This document shows positions 1 to 8,299 of a stretch of 64,000 bases of DNA, one piece after another. Below the pieces are notes generated by a model. That model did not search any database, was not told the DNA's origin, and saw only the letters and a list, made by a program, of their open reading frames with translations. Position numbers and translations under genes: made by a program. The first letter of the stretch is position 1. Each line of letters starts with the position of its first letter. The DNA is from Duganella aquatilis (lineage in GTDB: Bacteria; Pseudomonadota; Gammaproteobacteria; Burkholderiales; Burkholderiaceae_D), in contig NZ_WKJL01000008.1 of NCBI RefSeq assembly GCF_009674565.1, positions 1-64,000 of the forward strand, written 5' to 3'.

Positions 1-1
1 G

Positions 2-475
2 CCGGCGCCGGTGTTCGCGCCGCCGCTGGCGGTGCCGATGGGCGGACCGCTGGCCAATGACCACGCGCCGCTGGCGCCGCCGCCCCGGCTGGTCAACTCG
101 CCGGCCGCCGCCGGCGAAGCCAGCATCTTCAATATGGACGGCCTGATGCGCGTGATGGGCAAGGACGCCAAGGGCCGCAGCGCCATGTTCAAGATGGTGC
201 GCGGCGCGCTCGACAGCGGCATGGAACCGGTCGACCAGGCCGCCGTGGCGCTGCGCGAAGGGCGGCTGCGCGACGCCGCCAGGCTGTTCCACGGCCTGCG
301 CGGCGCCGTCGGCGTGCTGGGCGCCAAACGCCTGATCGACGCCACCATCGCCGCCGAAGACGCCATCGCCGAGCAGCGCGAAGACGAGTTCGACAGCCGC
401 TGCCAGGCCGTGCGCAGCGAACTGGAACAAACCCTGGCCCTGGCCCGCGCCTGGCTGGACCGCCAGCAGTCCTGA
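2..475 (+). CDS. Hpt-domain protein, C-terminal part (5' end outside window)
   Basis: The reading frame is open to the left edge, so this is the 3' end of a longer gene. After a Pro/Ala-rich linker come about 110 residues with the look of a histidine phosphotransfer (Hpt) four-helix bundle. The likely phospho-accepting histidine is in LFHGLRGAVGVLGAKRL, matching the family pattern H-x-L-[KR]-G-x-x-x-x-[IL]-G. Hpt domains relay phosphate between receiver domains, usually at the end of hybrid sensor kinases. The upstream domains cannot be seen, so whether this is a hybrid kinase or a smaller Hpt protein is unknown. It ends 249 bp before the siderophore receptor and looks unrelated to it. Confidence 0.75.
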   Translation, partial: PAPVFAPPLAVPMGGPLANDHAPLAPPPRLVNSPAAAGEASIFNMDGLMRVMGKDAKGRSAMFKMVRGALDSGMEPVDQAAVALREGRLRDAARLFHGLRGAVGVLGAKRLIDATIAAEDAIAEQREDEFDSRCQAVRSELEQTLALARAWLDRQQS

Positions 476-579
476 TCCCCCTCGAAAGTCCGCCGCCATG
501 CCCCGGGCGCCATGCCTGGCCGCATGGTTTTTAGGCGTTTACGCAACAGTTTTCACGCTGCGCCGCACTTCTATAAATC

Positions 580-602
580 ATATTGATAATAATTCGCATT
601 TA
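580..602 (+). promoter_or_regulatory. Probable Fur box upstream of the siderophore receptor
   Basis: The AT-rich stretch TGATAATAATTCGCATTT (from 584) resembles the Fur consensus GATAATGATAATCATTATC. It lies about 125 bp upstream of a TonB-dependent catecholate receptor, a classic Fur target. The call rests on similarity by eye and context; no score was computed. Confidence 0.6.
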
Positions 603-724
603 CGTTTCAGAATTTTATTGTTACAATATTTCCCACTAAATTTACTCTCGACCGGCAAGCCAGACGCAGCATGAACACAGTTTCAGTGCGCAGCCAGCCC
701 TCTCTTTTTTAACGAAAGAAGCAC

Positions 725-3046
725 ATGGCAATGATCAAAAGTCGCAAACATGCGCAAACGCGCTTTAACCAACACATGAGCGCAGCGCTGGCTGCGATGC
801 TGCTGCCGGTGGCAGCCCAGGCCGCCGACGCCGTGCCGACCGAAGCGGACGCCCAGGCCAAGCCGCAGACCATGCAGGAAGTGCAAGTCAACGGCGCGCG
901 CGAAAATGATTTCAAAGCCGAACGTGCTTCGTCGGCTAAATACACGGAAAAACTGGTCGACACCGCCCAGACCCTGACCGTCATCAAAAAAGAACTGATC
1001 GAACAGCAAGGCGCCACCACGCTGACCGAAGCGTTGCGCAACACGCCGGGCGTCGGCGCCTTCTTCCTCGGTGAAAACGGCTCGACCAACACCGGCGACG
1101 CCATCTACATGCGCGGCTTCGACGCCTCCGGCAGCATCTACGTCGACGGCGTGCGCGACGTCGGCTCGGTGGCCCGCGACACCTTCAACATCGAACAGAT
1201 CGACGTGCTGAAAGGCCCGGCCGGCACCGACAACGGCCGCAGCTCGCCAACCGGCTCGATCAACCTGGTCACCAAGCAGCCACAGCTGGAAAACGCCTAC
1301 CAGGCGTCCGTCACCGGCGGCAGCGGCAAACAGAAACGCGGCACCGCCGACATCAACACCGTGATCGACGCCGACAGCGGCACCGCCTTCCGCCTGAACG
1401 TGCTGGACCAGGACAGCGGCAATCCGGCGCGCGACGTGGTCAAGAACAAGCGCTGGGCCATCGCGCCATCGCTGGCTTACGGCCTGAACAGCCCGACCCG
1501 TGTCTACCTGGACCTGCTGCACGTCAAGCAGAACAACATCCCTGACGGCGGCGTGCTGACCATCGGCCTGCCTGGCTACACCTCGCCGGACACCACCCGT
1601 CCATTCCTGACCAACGCCCGCCCGGTCGATCCGAAGAACTTCTACGGTTCCACCCTGGACCACGACGATGTCAAAGCCGACATGGTCACGCTGAAAATCG
1701 AACACGACTTCGCCGGCGGCGCCAAGCTGGTCAACACCAGCCGCTACGGCAAGACCACCGAGAACTACCTGCTGACCTCGTTCATGGCAACCGCCGCCAA
1801 CCTGGTGACGCCAAACGTCAGCGATCCATCGACCTGGACCATGAAGCGCACCAACATGACCTTCAAGGATCAGGTCAACGAAATCGTCGCCAACCAGACC
1901 ACGCTGACCGCCGACATCACCAGCGGCGCCATCAAGCACACGCTGGTCGGCGGCATCGAGTTCACCAACGAGAAGCAGACCAACTACACCTGGGCGGCCA
2001 CCGGCGGCACCGCGCTGCCACCGACCAGCATCTACAATCCGAACCCGAACGCCGCGGTCAACGTGACCTACGCCCGCACCGGCGCCACCGGCAACGGCAG
2101 CACCAACACCGAGAGCGTCTACCTGTTCGACACCGCCAAGATCGGTTCGGACTGGATCATCAACGCCGGCGTGCGCGTCGACCACTACAACACCACCTAC
2201 AACGCGGTCACCGTGCAGGCCGCGGTCACCGCGCCGGCGCCGCAGCTGATCCCGGTCGGCACGCTGCTGGGCAGCTCGATCGAGAGCGGCGACACCCTGT
2301 TCAACGGCAAACTGTCGGTGGCCTACAAGCCAACCGCGGACAGCAGCGTCTACGGCCTGGTCGCCAGCTCGAAATCGCCTCCTGGCGGCACCACCTTCAC
2401 GCTGAGCAGCGCCGCCAACAGCGCCGCCAACCCGAACTACGATCCGCAGACCACCACCAACTATGAAGTGGGCACCAAGTGGGATCTGCTGCAGCAGAAA
2501 CTGTCGTTCACCGCCGCCGCCTTCCGCACCGAAGTGAAAAACGAGATCGAAGTCGATCCGACCAACCCGGCCGTGTACTACCAGAACGGTAAAAAACGCG
2601 TGCAAGGTATCGAACTGGGCGTGACCGGCGAGATCCTGCCGAAATGGCTGGTCAGCGCCGGCTACACCCACCAGTCGACCAGCGTCGAATCGGGCAAGGT
2701 GGTGACCGCCAACGGCGAAAACCAGCTGAGCTACACGCCTAAACAGGCGTTCACGCTGTGGACCTCGTACACGCTGCCGTTCGGCCTGCAACTGGGCGGC
2801 GGCGCCCGCTTCAGCGACAAGCTGCTGCGCGGCACCGACGGCGCCATCGGCACCCCGGCCTATGCTGATTCGTACTGGGTGTTCGACGCCATGGCGGCCT
2901 ACCCGATCAACAAGAACATCGACCTGCGCCTGAACGTCTACAACCTGGGCGACAAGGACTATGTGCAAGCGATCAACAAGTCGGGCTACCGCTATACCCC
3001 GGGCGCACCGCGCTCGGCCAGCCTGACCGCCAACTTCAAGTTCTAA
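725..3046 (+). CDS. fiu: TonB-dependent catecholate siderophore receptor (Fiu-like)
   Basis: A 773-residue outer-membrane receptor for energised uptake of ferric catecholate siderophores. The N-terminus has a signal peptide ending near the AQAAD site (about residue 34), followed by a short TonB-box-like segment. The plug domain (about 60-180) carries LTEALRNTPGV, YVDGVRDVGS and IDVLKGPAG, and the rest is a 22-strand-type barrel ending in the terminal Phe (ANFKF) needed for outer-membrane assembly. ATG at 725 follows an AGAAG-type ribosome site. The next gene is a PiuC/YbiX hydroxylase, the same pairing as fiu-ybiX in enterics and piuA-piuC in pseudomonads, which supports a catecholate substrate. 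A Fur box upstream implies iron repression. The exact ligand cannot be read from sequence. Confidence 0.88.
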   Translation: MAMIKSRKHAQTRFNQHMSAALAAMLLPVAAQAADAVPTEADAQAKPQTMQEVQVNGARENDFKAERASSAKYTEKLVDTAQTLTVIKKELIEQQGATTLTEALRNTPGVGAFFLGENGSTNTGDAIYMRGFDASGSIYVDGVRDVGSVARDTFNIEQIDVLKGPAGTDNGRSSPTGSINLVTKQPQLENAYQASVTGGSGKQKRGTADINTVIDADSGTAFRLNVLDQDSGNPARDVVKNKRWAIAPSLAYGLNSPTRVYLDLLHVKQNNIPDGGVLTIGLPGYTSPDTTRPFLTNARPVDPKNFYGSTLDHDDVKADMVTLKIEHDFAGGAKLVNTSRYGKTTENYLLTSFMATAANLVTPNVSDPSTWTMKRTNMTFKDQVNEIVANQTTLTADITSGAIKHTLVGGIEFTNEKQTNYTWAATGGTALPPTSIYNPNPNAAVNVTYARTGATGNGSTNTESVYLFDTAKIGSDWIINAGVRVDHYNTTYNAVTVQAAVTAPAPQLIPVGTLLGSSIESGDTLFNGKLSVAYKPTADSSVYGLVASSKSPPGGTTFTLSSAANSAANPNYDPQTTTNYEVGTKWDLLQQKLSFTAAAFRTEVKNEIEVDPTNPAVYYQNGKKRVQGIELGVTGEILPKWLVSAGYTHQSTSVESGKVVTANGENQLSYTPKQAFTLWTSYTLPFGLQLGGGARFSDKLLRGTDGAIGTPAYADSYWVFDAMAAYPINKNIDLRLNVYNLGDKDYVQAINKSGYRYTPGAPRSASLTANFKF

Positions 3047-3070
3047 GCAACGGTCCCCGATTCCGTTGCC

Positions 3071-3104
3071 AGCCCCGCCGTTATGCGTAACGGCGGGGCT
3101 TTTT
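3071..3104 (+). terminator. Intrinsic terminator after the siderophore receptor
   Basis: A perfect 13-bp stem, AGCCCCGCCGTTA (3071-3083) and TAACGGCGGGGCT (3088-3100), has the loop TGCG and is followed by TTTT. It lies 24 bp after the receptor stop and just before piuC, so piuC probably depends on readthrough or its own promoter. Confidence 0.85.
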
Positions 3105-3123
3105 GCTTTCGAGGAGTTTCATC

Positions 3124-3804
3124 ATGATGCTGCACATTCCCGGCGTGCTGACGGCGCAGCAGGTGGCCGACATGCGCCGCCGGCTCGACGCCTCGCAATG
3201 GATCGACGGCCGCGCCACGGTCGGCGAGCAGGGCGCCAAGGTCAAGCAGAACCGCCAGTTGCCGGAAACCGCGCCGCTGGCGCTGGAACTGGGCCAGACC
3301 ATCCTGGCCGCGCTGAACCAGCACCCGCTGTACTTTTCGGCGGTGCTGCCGCTGCGCACCATTCCGCCGCTGTTCAACAGCTACGCCGGCGGCGAGCACT
3401 ACGGCGCACACGTGGACGGCGCGATGCGCCGCATTCCCGCCAGCGGCGACTGGGTGCGCACCGATGTCTCGACCACGGTGTTCCTGTGCGATCCGGAAGA
3501 GTACGACGGCGGCGAGCTGATCGTCACCGATGCCTATGGCGAACATGAGGTGAAACTGCCGGCCGGCGACGCCATCGTCTATCCGTCGACCAGCATCCAC
3601 CGGGTGGAGCCGGTGACGCGCGGCGCCCGCGTCTGCTCGTTCTTCTGGACCCAGAGCATGGTGCGCGACGACATGCGCCGCAGCCTGCTGCTGGAACTGG
3701 ACCAGAATATCCAGAGCCTGCGCGCGCGCCTGGGCGACTGCCCGGAACTGGTCGGCATCACCGGCCACTACCATAATCTGCTGCGGCAGTGGAGCGAGGT
3801 CTAG
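3124..3804 (+). CDS. piuC: PKHD-type Fe(II)/2-oxoglutarate hydroxylase (PiuC/YbiX)
   Basis: A 226-residue cytosolic 2-oxoglutarate-dependent dioxygenase of the PiuC family, usually 225-227 residues. The iron-binding facial triad is visible: H96-x-D98 in EHYGAHVDG and H159 in SIHRVEP, with R169 as the likely 2-oxoglutarate-binding arginine. ATG 3124 was chosen because GAGGAG (3111-3116) sits 7 nt upstream; an alternative ATG follows at 3127. PiuC proteins accompany TonB siderophore receptors such as the Fiu-like gene just upstream. The natural substrate is not established, so the role in siderophore handling is inferred. Its stop overlaps the stop of the convergent VOC gene by 4 nt (CTAG). Confidence 0.88.
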   Translation: MMLHIPGVLTAQQVADMRRRLDASQWIDGRATVGEQGAKVKQNRQLPETAPLALELGQTILAALNQHPLYFSAVLPLRTIPPLFNSYAGGEHYGAHVDGAMRRIPASGDWVRTDVSTTVFLCDPEEYDGGELIVTDAYGEHEVKLPAGDAIVYPSTSIHRVEPVTRGARVCSFFWTQSMVRDDMRRSLLLELDQNIQSLRARLGDCPELVGITGHYHNLLRQWSEV

Positions 3805-4211
3805 GCAGCCACGTCAACCACCCACACCACGCCGAAACGGTCCTTCAGCATGCCGTACAGCGGCGACCACTGCGACGGCGCCAGCGCATGCACAACGGCG
3901 CCGCCTTCCGCCAGCTTGCGCCATAGCGCGGTGATTTCGTCCGCATCGTCGCCGCGCAGCGAGACGAAGAAGGCGTTCTCGCCCTGGTTCCACGGCATGG
4001 CAGCCGGCACGTCATACGCCATCACGCGGAAGCCGTTGGCGGCCACCACCTGGCCCCAGATGACGTGCTCGGCATCGGCGGGATCCTGCACGTTGCCGGC
4101 CTGCGCATAGGTGACCAGCGCCAGCTCGCCGCCGAACACGGCGTGATAGAAATTCAGCGCCGCGCGCGCCTGGCCGCGCAGGTTGATGTGGGTAACGGTG
4201 GTGACGGACAT
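3801..4211 (-). CDS. VOC (glyoxalase/PhnB-like) family protein
   Basis: A 136-residue vicinal-oxygen-chelate protein of the PhnB/YjdN type: [23 protein letters not shown] at the start (first beta-alpha repeat) and [10 protein letters not shown] at the end are typical. These proteins are cytosolic dimers, and most have no proven reaction. The ATG at 4211 is preceded by AAAGGGAG on the minus strand; a longer in-frame extension upstream looks non-coding. It is divergent from a YafY-family regulator, a very common pairing for PhnB-like genes, suggesting control by that regulator. The 3' end overlaps piuC tail-to-tail. Confidence 0.8.
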   Translation of the reverse strand: MSVTTVTHINLRGQARAALNFYHAVFGGELALVTYAQAGNVQDPADAEHVIWGQVVAANGFRVMAYDVPAAMPWNQGENAFFVSLRGDDADEITALWRKLAEGGAVVHALAPSQWSPLYGMLKDRFGVVWVVDVAA

Positions 4212-4289
4212 GGGTAACTCCCTTTCTTGGTTGAGCAAAATCGCTGGTGCTACTATAGCCAGCCCTACTGCCACTTTTTGTCAGCTGCC

Positions 4290-4982
4290 ATGTCCCGTTC
4301 CGATCGCCTGTTCAAGCTGCTTCAAGCGCTGCGCACCCTGCCGGCGCCCGTCACGGCCAGCCAGCTGGCGCGGGAAACCGGCGTGTCGCTGCGTTCCATC
4401 TACCGCGACGTGGAAAGCCTGCGCGCGGCCGGGGCGGAAATCGGCGGCGAGCGCGGTTATGGATATTGTTTGGTGGAAGACGGCACGCTGCCGCCGCAGA
4501 AGTTCAGCCGCATCGAGATCGAAGCGATTGCGCTGGGCCTGGCGGAAGTGCGGCAGATGGGCGATCCCGAACTGGCGGCCGCCGCCGCCAGCGCGCTTGG
4601 CAAGGTGGCGGCCACGCTGCCGTCGCTGAGCCAGCAGCATCTGCTGCATGCGATTTCGCAGGTTCATCACTTTGAGGCGCGTCCGCCGGTGGCGACCGAC
4701 ATGCAGCTGATCCGCACAGCCTGCTGGCGCGAGCAGGCGCTGGCGATCCGCTACCGCGACCGGACGCAGCAGGTCACCGAGCGCGAGATCTGGCCGCTGG
4801 CCATCGTCTACCTGGAGGGCATGCTGGTGGTGCTGGCGCGCTGCTGCCTGCGCAAGGACTTCCGCATCTTCCGCGCCGAACGCATGCTGTCGGTGCGGAT
4901 CAGCGGCGACAGCTTCCGGCCGCAGCGCGCCGCCTTGCTGCGCAACTACCTGGCTAAGCTAGCGCCTTCAGCTGGCCCTTGA
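4290..4982 (+). CDS. YafY-family HTH/WYL transcriptional regulator
   Basis: A 230-residue regulator. The N-terminus is an HTH_11/DeoR-like winged helix (SDRLFKLLQALRTLPAPV, then SQLARETGVSLRSIYRDVESL), followed by a linker and a C-terminal WYL-type ligand-sensing region (about 140-225, containing REIWPLAIVYLEG). ATG 4290 is chosen because the conserved family start MSRSDRLF begins there. It is divergent from the VOC gene and separated by 78 bp that must hold both promoters. The 3' end overlaps the convergent transporter gene by 29 bp. Confidence 0.85.
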   Translation: MSRSDRLFKLLQALRTLPAPVTASQLARETGVSLRSIYRDVESLRAAGAEIGGERGYGYCLVEDGTLPPQKFSRIEIEAIALGLAEVRQMGDPELAAAAASALGKVAATLPSLSQQHLLHAISQVHHFEARPPVATDMQLIRTACWREQALAIRYRDRTQQVTEREIWPLAIVYLEGMLVVLARCCLRKDFRIFRAERMLSVRISGDSFRPQRAALLRNYLAKLAPSAGP

Positions 4983-5922
4983 ACACGGCGCCCAGGGTCT
5001 GCGCCAGGAACACCACGATGGTCAGGCTGGCGATGGCCAGGATCACCAGCGCGATGCCGTCGGTCACTGGATTCGCGGCGTGGCCGGCATAACGGATCGC
5101 CGCGCCAGCCGAAGCCGCCAGCGGGAAGCTGGCCGCCCACCACGACACGCGGAACGGCGAGCAGTGTGGCAGGTGGCGCAGGCGGCCCAGCAGCACCGCC
5201 AGCACGAACAGCATCAGCATGTACAGCGCCTGCGCGAACAGGTCGATGCCGCCGGTGGTGGTGACATAGGCGCTGAAGCCAACCGCGAACGGCGCCACCA
5301 GGATCAGCAGCGAAGGCTGCAGCGCCGGCGCCAGCGCTTCCTCCTGCGCCAGCCGCTGGAAGATCAGCGTGAACAGCGGCACGGCGAAGAACAGGCCGAC
5401 CGCCAGGCCGAACACCATCACCTCGTGCAGGCCCTGCCATTGCAGCTGCGGCACGGCCAGCGGCACATCCAGCATGCCGACCACCGGCACGATCCAGGCC
5501 GGCGCCACGTGGGTCGGCGCCTGCCGCACCGTCATCCAGCGCAGCACGATCAGCCACGCCAGCGCCGTCATGCCAAGCGCGCGCAGCACCCACGACAAGC
5601 GCGCCAGCGCCAGGCTGTAGTCGGCCAGCACGAACGGCAGCAACAGCAGGCTGATCATCGGCGTGCCGAACAGGTTGGCGGCGATGGGATGGTTGAATTC
5701 GGCGCGCACGGCATCCCGGCCGGTCCAGGCCTTGACGCCGTAGGCGACGACCAGCGCCACGAACGCCGCGACGGCCGCCACGCCGATCGCCTGGCTGATC
5801 CACAGCGGCGCGCCGAAATGCTGATGCGCCAGCCGCCAGGCGACCGACAGCCCGGTCAAGCCCATGACGCCGCCGAAGATGCCAACCGGCAGGTAGGAAA
5901 GAGGAGTGGAGTCGTTTTGCAT
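4954..5922 (-). CDS. TDT/SLAC1-family membrane transporter
   Basis: A 322-residue integral membrane protein with about ten hydrophobic segments (PVGIFGGVMGLTGLSVAW, then ISQAIGVAAVAAFVALVV and others). This matches the tellurite-resistance/dicarboxylate transporter (TehA, SLAC1 anion channel) family in length and in the opening P-V-G-x-F-G motif. It probably moves an anion across the inner membrane; the substrate is not evident. ATG 5922 starts MQNDSTPLSYLPVGIFG, right before the first membrane segment. It overlaps the YafY gene by 29 bp at its 3' end. Confidence 0.8.
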   Translation of the reverse strand: MQNDSTPLSYLPVGIFGGVMGLTGLSVAWRLAHQHFGAPLWISQAIGVAAVAAFVALVVAYGVKAWTGRDAVRAEFNHPIAANLFGTPMISLLLLPFVLADYSLALARLSWVLRALGMTALAWLIVLRWMTVRQAPTHVAPAWIVPVVGMLDVPLAVPQLQWQGLHEVMVFGLAVGLFFAVPLFTLIFQRLAQEEALAPALQPSLLILVAPFAVGFSAYVTTTGGIDLFAQALYMLMLFVLAVLLGRLRHLPHCSPFRVSWWAASFPLAASAGAAIRYAGHAANPVTDGIALVILAIASLTIVVFLAQTLGAVFKGQLKALA

Positions 5923-6027
5923 GATCGGTCAACCTGTAAAAAGGATGGTTGCCATTGTCACGCCCGCCACCGCCGCTGACGATGCTCCGAAGGCTAGAGT
6001 TTTTGCTCTCCCGTCTCAATCGCTACA

Positions 6028-7041
6028 TCAGCCCAGTAGCACCGAGCCAGCCTTGCCTGGCCGCTCGGCATGGCGCACCGCGTCCGCCACTTGCGCCAGC
6101 TCGTACACGGCGGCGGCGATGAAGGCGGTTGGCTGGCTGCGCGCCAGATGCAGCGCGGTGTCGATGTCGGCCGCGCGCACCGCATCCGGCAGCGACGGCC
6201 AGCGGCCGACCGAGACGCCGTGGATGGTGATGCCGCGCGTCGAAAACGCCAGCGCCGGCACGGTCAGCGCCTCGCCCGACAGATCGCCGTACGACACCAG
6301 CGCGCCACCGTCCGCCAGCATCGCCGTCAACATGCTGGCCACTTCGCCGCCGACCGGATCGAGCGCCACCCGCACGCCGCGCCCCTGCGTCATGGCGTAG
6401 ACGCGCCGGCTCCAGTCGCGATGCTGGGTGCTGACGAACTGTACGCCCGGCAGCTGCGCCGACAGGATGCGGATCGCATCTTCCGAACGCACCACGCCCA
6501 GCGGTACATAGCCGTGCGCCAGCAGCAGCGTGGCAGCGAGTCGCGCCACCAGTCCGCCAGCGGCGCTGAGCGCCACCACGTCGCCGGCCTGCGCGCCGGC
6601 CGCCTGCACCGCCCGCAGTAGCAGGGCCGCCGTCAGCGGCGCCACGTGCAGCTGGGCCGCCGCCGCATCGGAAATGTCGTCCGGGATGCGGGTCACCACG
6701 CGCACCGGCGCCAGCACCTTGTCGCTCCAGGCCCAGCGCGCCGGAAAGAAGGCCACCCGCGTGCCCGGCGTCAGGCCAAGCACCGGATCGACGCCGGCGC
6801 CGACCGCTTCGATCACGCCCATGCCTTCGAAGCCGGGGCGCGCGCCGTCCGGTCCCACCGGTGCGGTGTTGCCCGGCGCGCGGTAGCGGCCGCGAATGCC
6901 GAGCAAATCGCCCGGATGCACGGGCCGGCTGAGCACGCGGATCAGCACTTCGCCAACGCCCGGCGGCGGCAGTTCCGGCGCTTCGGTCAGTTGCAGGACG
7001 TCGGCCGGTTCGCCGTACTGGTGGTAGATGATGCTGCGCAT
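6028..7041 (-). CDS. Zinc-type/quinone-oxidoreductase-like alcohol dehydrogenase (MDR family)
   Basis: A 337-residue medium-chain dehydrogenase/reductase. The N-terminal GroES-like fold begins MRSIIYHQYGEPADVLQL, continues through HPGDLLGIRGRYR, and is followed by a Rossmann domain with a degenerate nucleotide motif (LSAAGGLVARLAATLL) and ALDPVGGEVASML. Like ETR/2-enoyl reductase and quinone-oxidoreductase subgroups, it lacks the catalytic zinc ligands I would expect in a true alcohol dehydrogenase. It is probably NADPH-dependent; the substrate is unknown. ATG 7041 follows AAAGGAAG. It is the last gene of the minus-strand operon, 10 bp after the epoxide hydrolase stop. Confidence 0.8.
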   Translation of the reverse strand: MRSIIYHQYGEPADVLQLTEAPELPPPGVGEVLIRVLSRPVHPGDLLGIRGRYRAPGNTAPVGPDGARPGFEGMGVIEAVGAGVDPVLGLTPGTRVAFFPARWAWSDKVLAPVRVVTRIPDDISDAAAAQLHVAPLTAALLLRAVQAAGAQAGDVVALSAAGGLVARLAATLLLAHGYVPLGVVRSEDAIRILSAQLPGVQFVSTQHRDWSRRVYAMTQGRGVRVALDPVGGEVASMLTAMLADGGALVSYGDLSGEALTVPALAFSTRGITIHGVSVGRWPSLPDAVRAADIDTALHLARSQPTAFIAAAVYELAQVADAVRHAERPGKAGSVLLG

Positions 7042-7051
7042 GGCGCTTCCT

Positions 7052-8284
7052 TTACCGGAGTTTGGCGAAGCCGGCGCGCAGCTCGGCGGCAAACAGCGCC
7101 GGCTGCTCGAAGGCAGCGAAGTGGCCGCCGCGATCCACCTCGTTCCAGTAGATCAGCTGGGGATAAGTGGCCTCGCCCCATGAGCGCGGCGCACGGTAAA
7201 TCTCTTTCGGGAACACCGTCACCGCCACCGGCAGATCCAGCCGGCCGCCGGAAAAACTCGACGGCGAATTTTCCCAGTAGATGCGGGCCGACGACGCCGA
7301 CGTGTTGGTCAGCCAGTACAGCGAAATATCGTCCAGCAGCTCGTCGCGCGTCAACACGCGTTCGACGTCGCCGCCGTTGTCGCTCCAGGCCTGGAATTTC
7401 TCGTAGATCCAGGCGGCCTGGCCGACCGGTGTTGAACTCAGCACTTCGCCAACCGTCTGCGGCCGCGTCGACTGCTCGTTGAAGTAGCCGTATTCGCCGC
7501 TGAGGAAACGGCCCACGCCGTCCACCGCGCGCTGCTCGTCGGCCGACAGCGTGGCCGGCATTTTTTCCGGGAACACGAACTGCCAGTTCAGGTGGATGCC
7601 GGCCAGGCCCTGCGGCTTGACGTGGCCCAGCGCGGTGGTCACGCCGGCACCCCAGTCGCCGCCCTGCGCCACCCATTTCGTATAGCCTAGGCGCGCCATC
7701 AACGTGCCCCAGGCCTTGGCGATGCGCACCACGTTCCAGCCCTTTTCGCGCGGCTTGTCGGAAAAGCCGAAGCCGGGCAGCGATGGCACCACCACGTGGA
7801 AGGCGTCTTCGGCCTTGCCGCCGTGCGCGGTGGGGTCGACCAGCGGGCCAATCACTTTCAGGAATTCAAACACCGAACCGGGCCAGCCGTGCGTCAGGAT
7901 CAGCGGCAGCGCGTTCTCATGCTTGGAGCGCACGTGCAGGAAGTGGATGCCGAGGCCATCGATCTCGGTGCGGAACTGCGGGAAGGCGTTCAGCTTGGCT
8001 TCGGCCCGGCGCCAGTCGTAGCTCTGCTGCCAGTAGCGCGCCACATCCTGCATGCGCTTGAGCGGCACGCCCTGAGACCAGCCGGGACCGGTTTCGCGAT
8101 CCGGCCAGCGGGTCAGCGCCAGCCGCTGGCGCAAGTCGTCCAGCAGCGCCTGCGGCACTTCGACATGGAACGGCGTGACGGCGCTGGTGGCTGGCGGCAG
8201 CGCCAGGCCTGGCTGCGCCGGATGGGCCGGCAGCTTGCCGGTCAGCAGGGCGCGGCGCCCCGGTTGAATCTGTGATGCTTGCAT
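7052..8284 (-). CDS. EHN-type epoxide hydrolase (cytosolic copy)
   Basis: A 410-residue alpha/beta hydrolase of the microsomal-epoxide-hydrolase-like family. The N-terminal EHN domain (about 37-145, FHVEVPQALLDDLRQRLAL) precedes the hydrolase core. The oxyanion motif is HGWPGS (132-137), the predicted nucleophile is D210 in QGGDWGAG, and the catalytic histidine is H388 in RGGHFAAFEQP. The enzyme should open an epoxide to a diol by way of an ester intermediate. AGGAGA lies 5 nt before the ATG. The neighbouring gene is a closely similar paralogue, so the two look like a tandem duplication. Unlike that copy, this one has no Tat signal, so it should stay in the cytosol. Confidence 0.88.
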   Translation of the reverse strand: MQASQIQPGRRALLTGKLPAHPAQPGLALPPATSAVTPFHVEVPQALLDDLRQRLALTRWPDRETGPGWSQGVPLKRMQDVARYWQQSYDWRRAEAKLNAFPQFRTEIDGLGIHFLHVRSKHENALPLILTHGWPGSVFEFLKVIGPLVDPTAHGGKAEDAFHVVVPSLPGFGFSDKPREKGWNVVRIAKAWGTLMARLGYTKWVAQGGDWGAGVTTALGHVKPQGLAGIHLNWQFVFPEKMPATLSADEQRAVDGVGRFLSGEYGYFNEQSTRPQTVGEVLSSTPVGQAAWIYEKFQAWSDNGGDVERVLTRDELLDDISLYWLTNTSASSARIYWENSPSSFSGGRLDLPVAVTVFPKEIYRAPRSWGEATYPQLIYWNEVDRGGHFAAFEQPALFAAELRAGFAKLR

Positions 8285-8299
8285 AAGGTTCTCCTGCGA

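Noticed and set aside
683..2968. 761-codon open frame opposite the siderophore receptor
   Set aside because: Receptor has clear plug and barrel motifs; the antisense product is repetitive Val/Gly/Arg with no domain.
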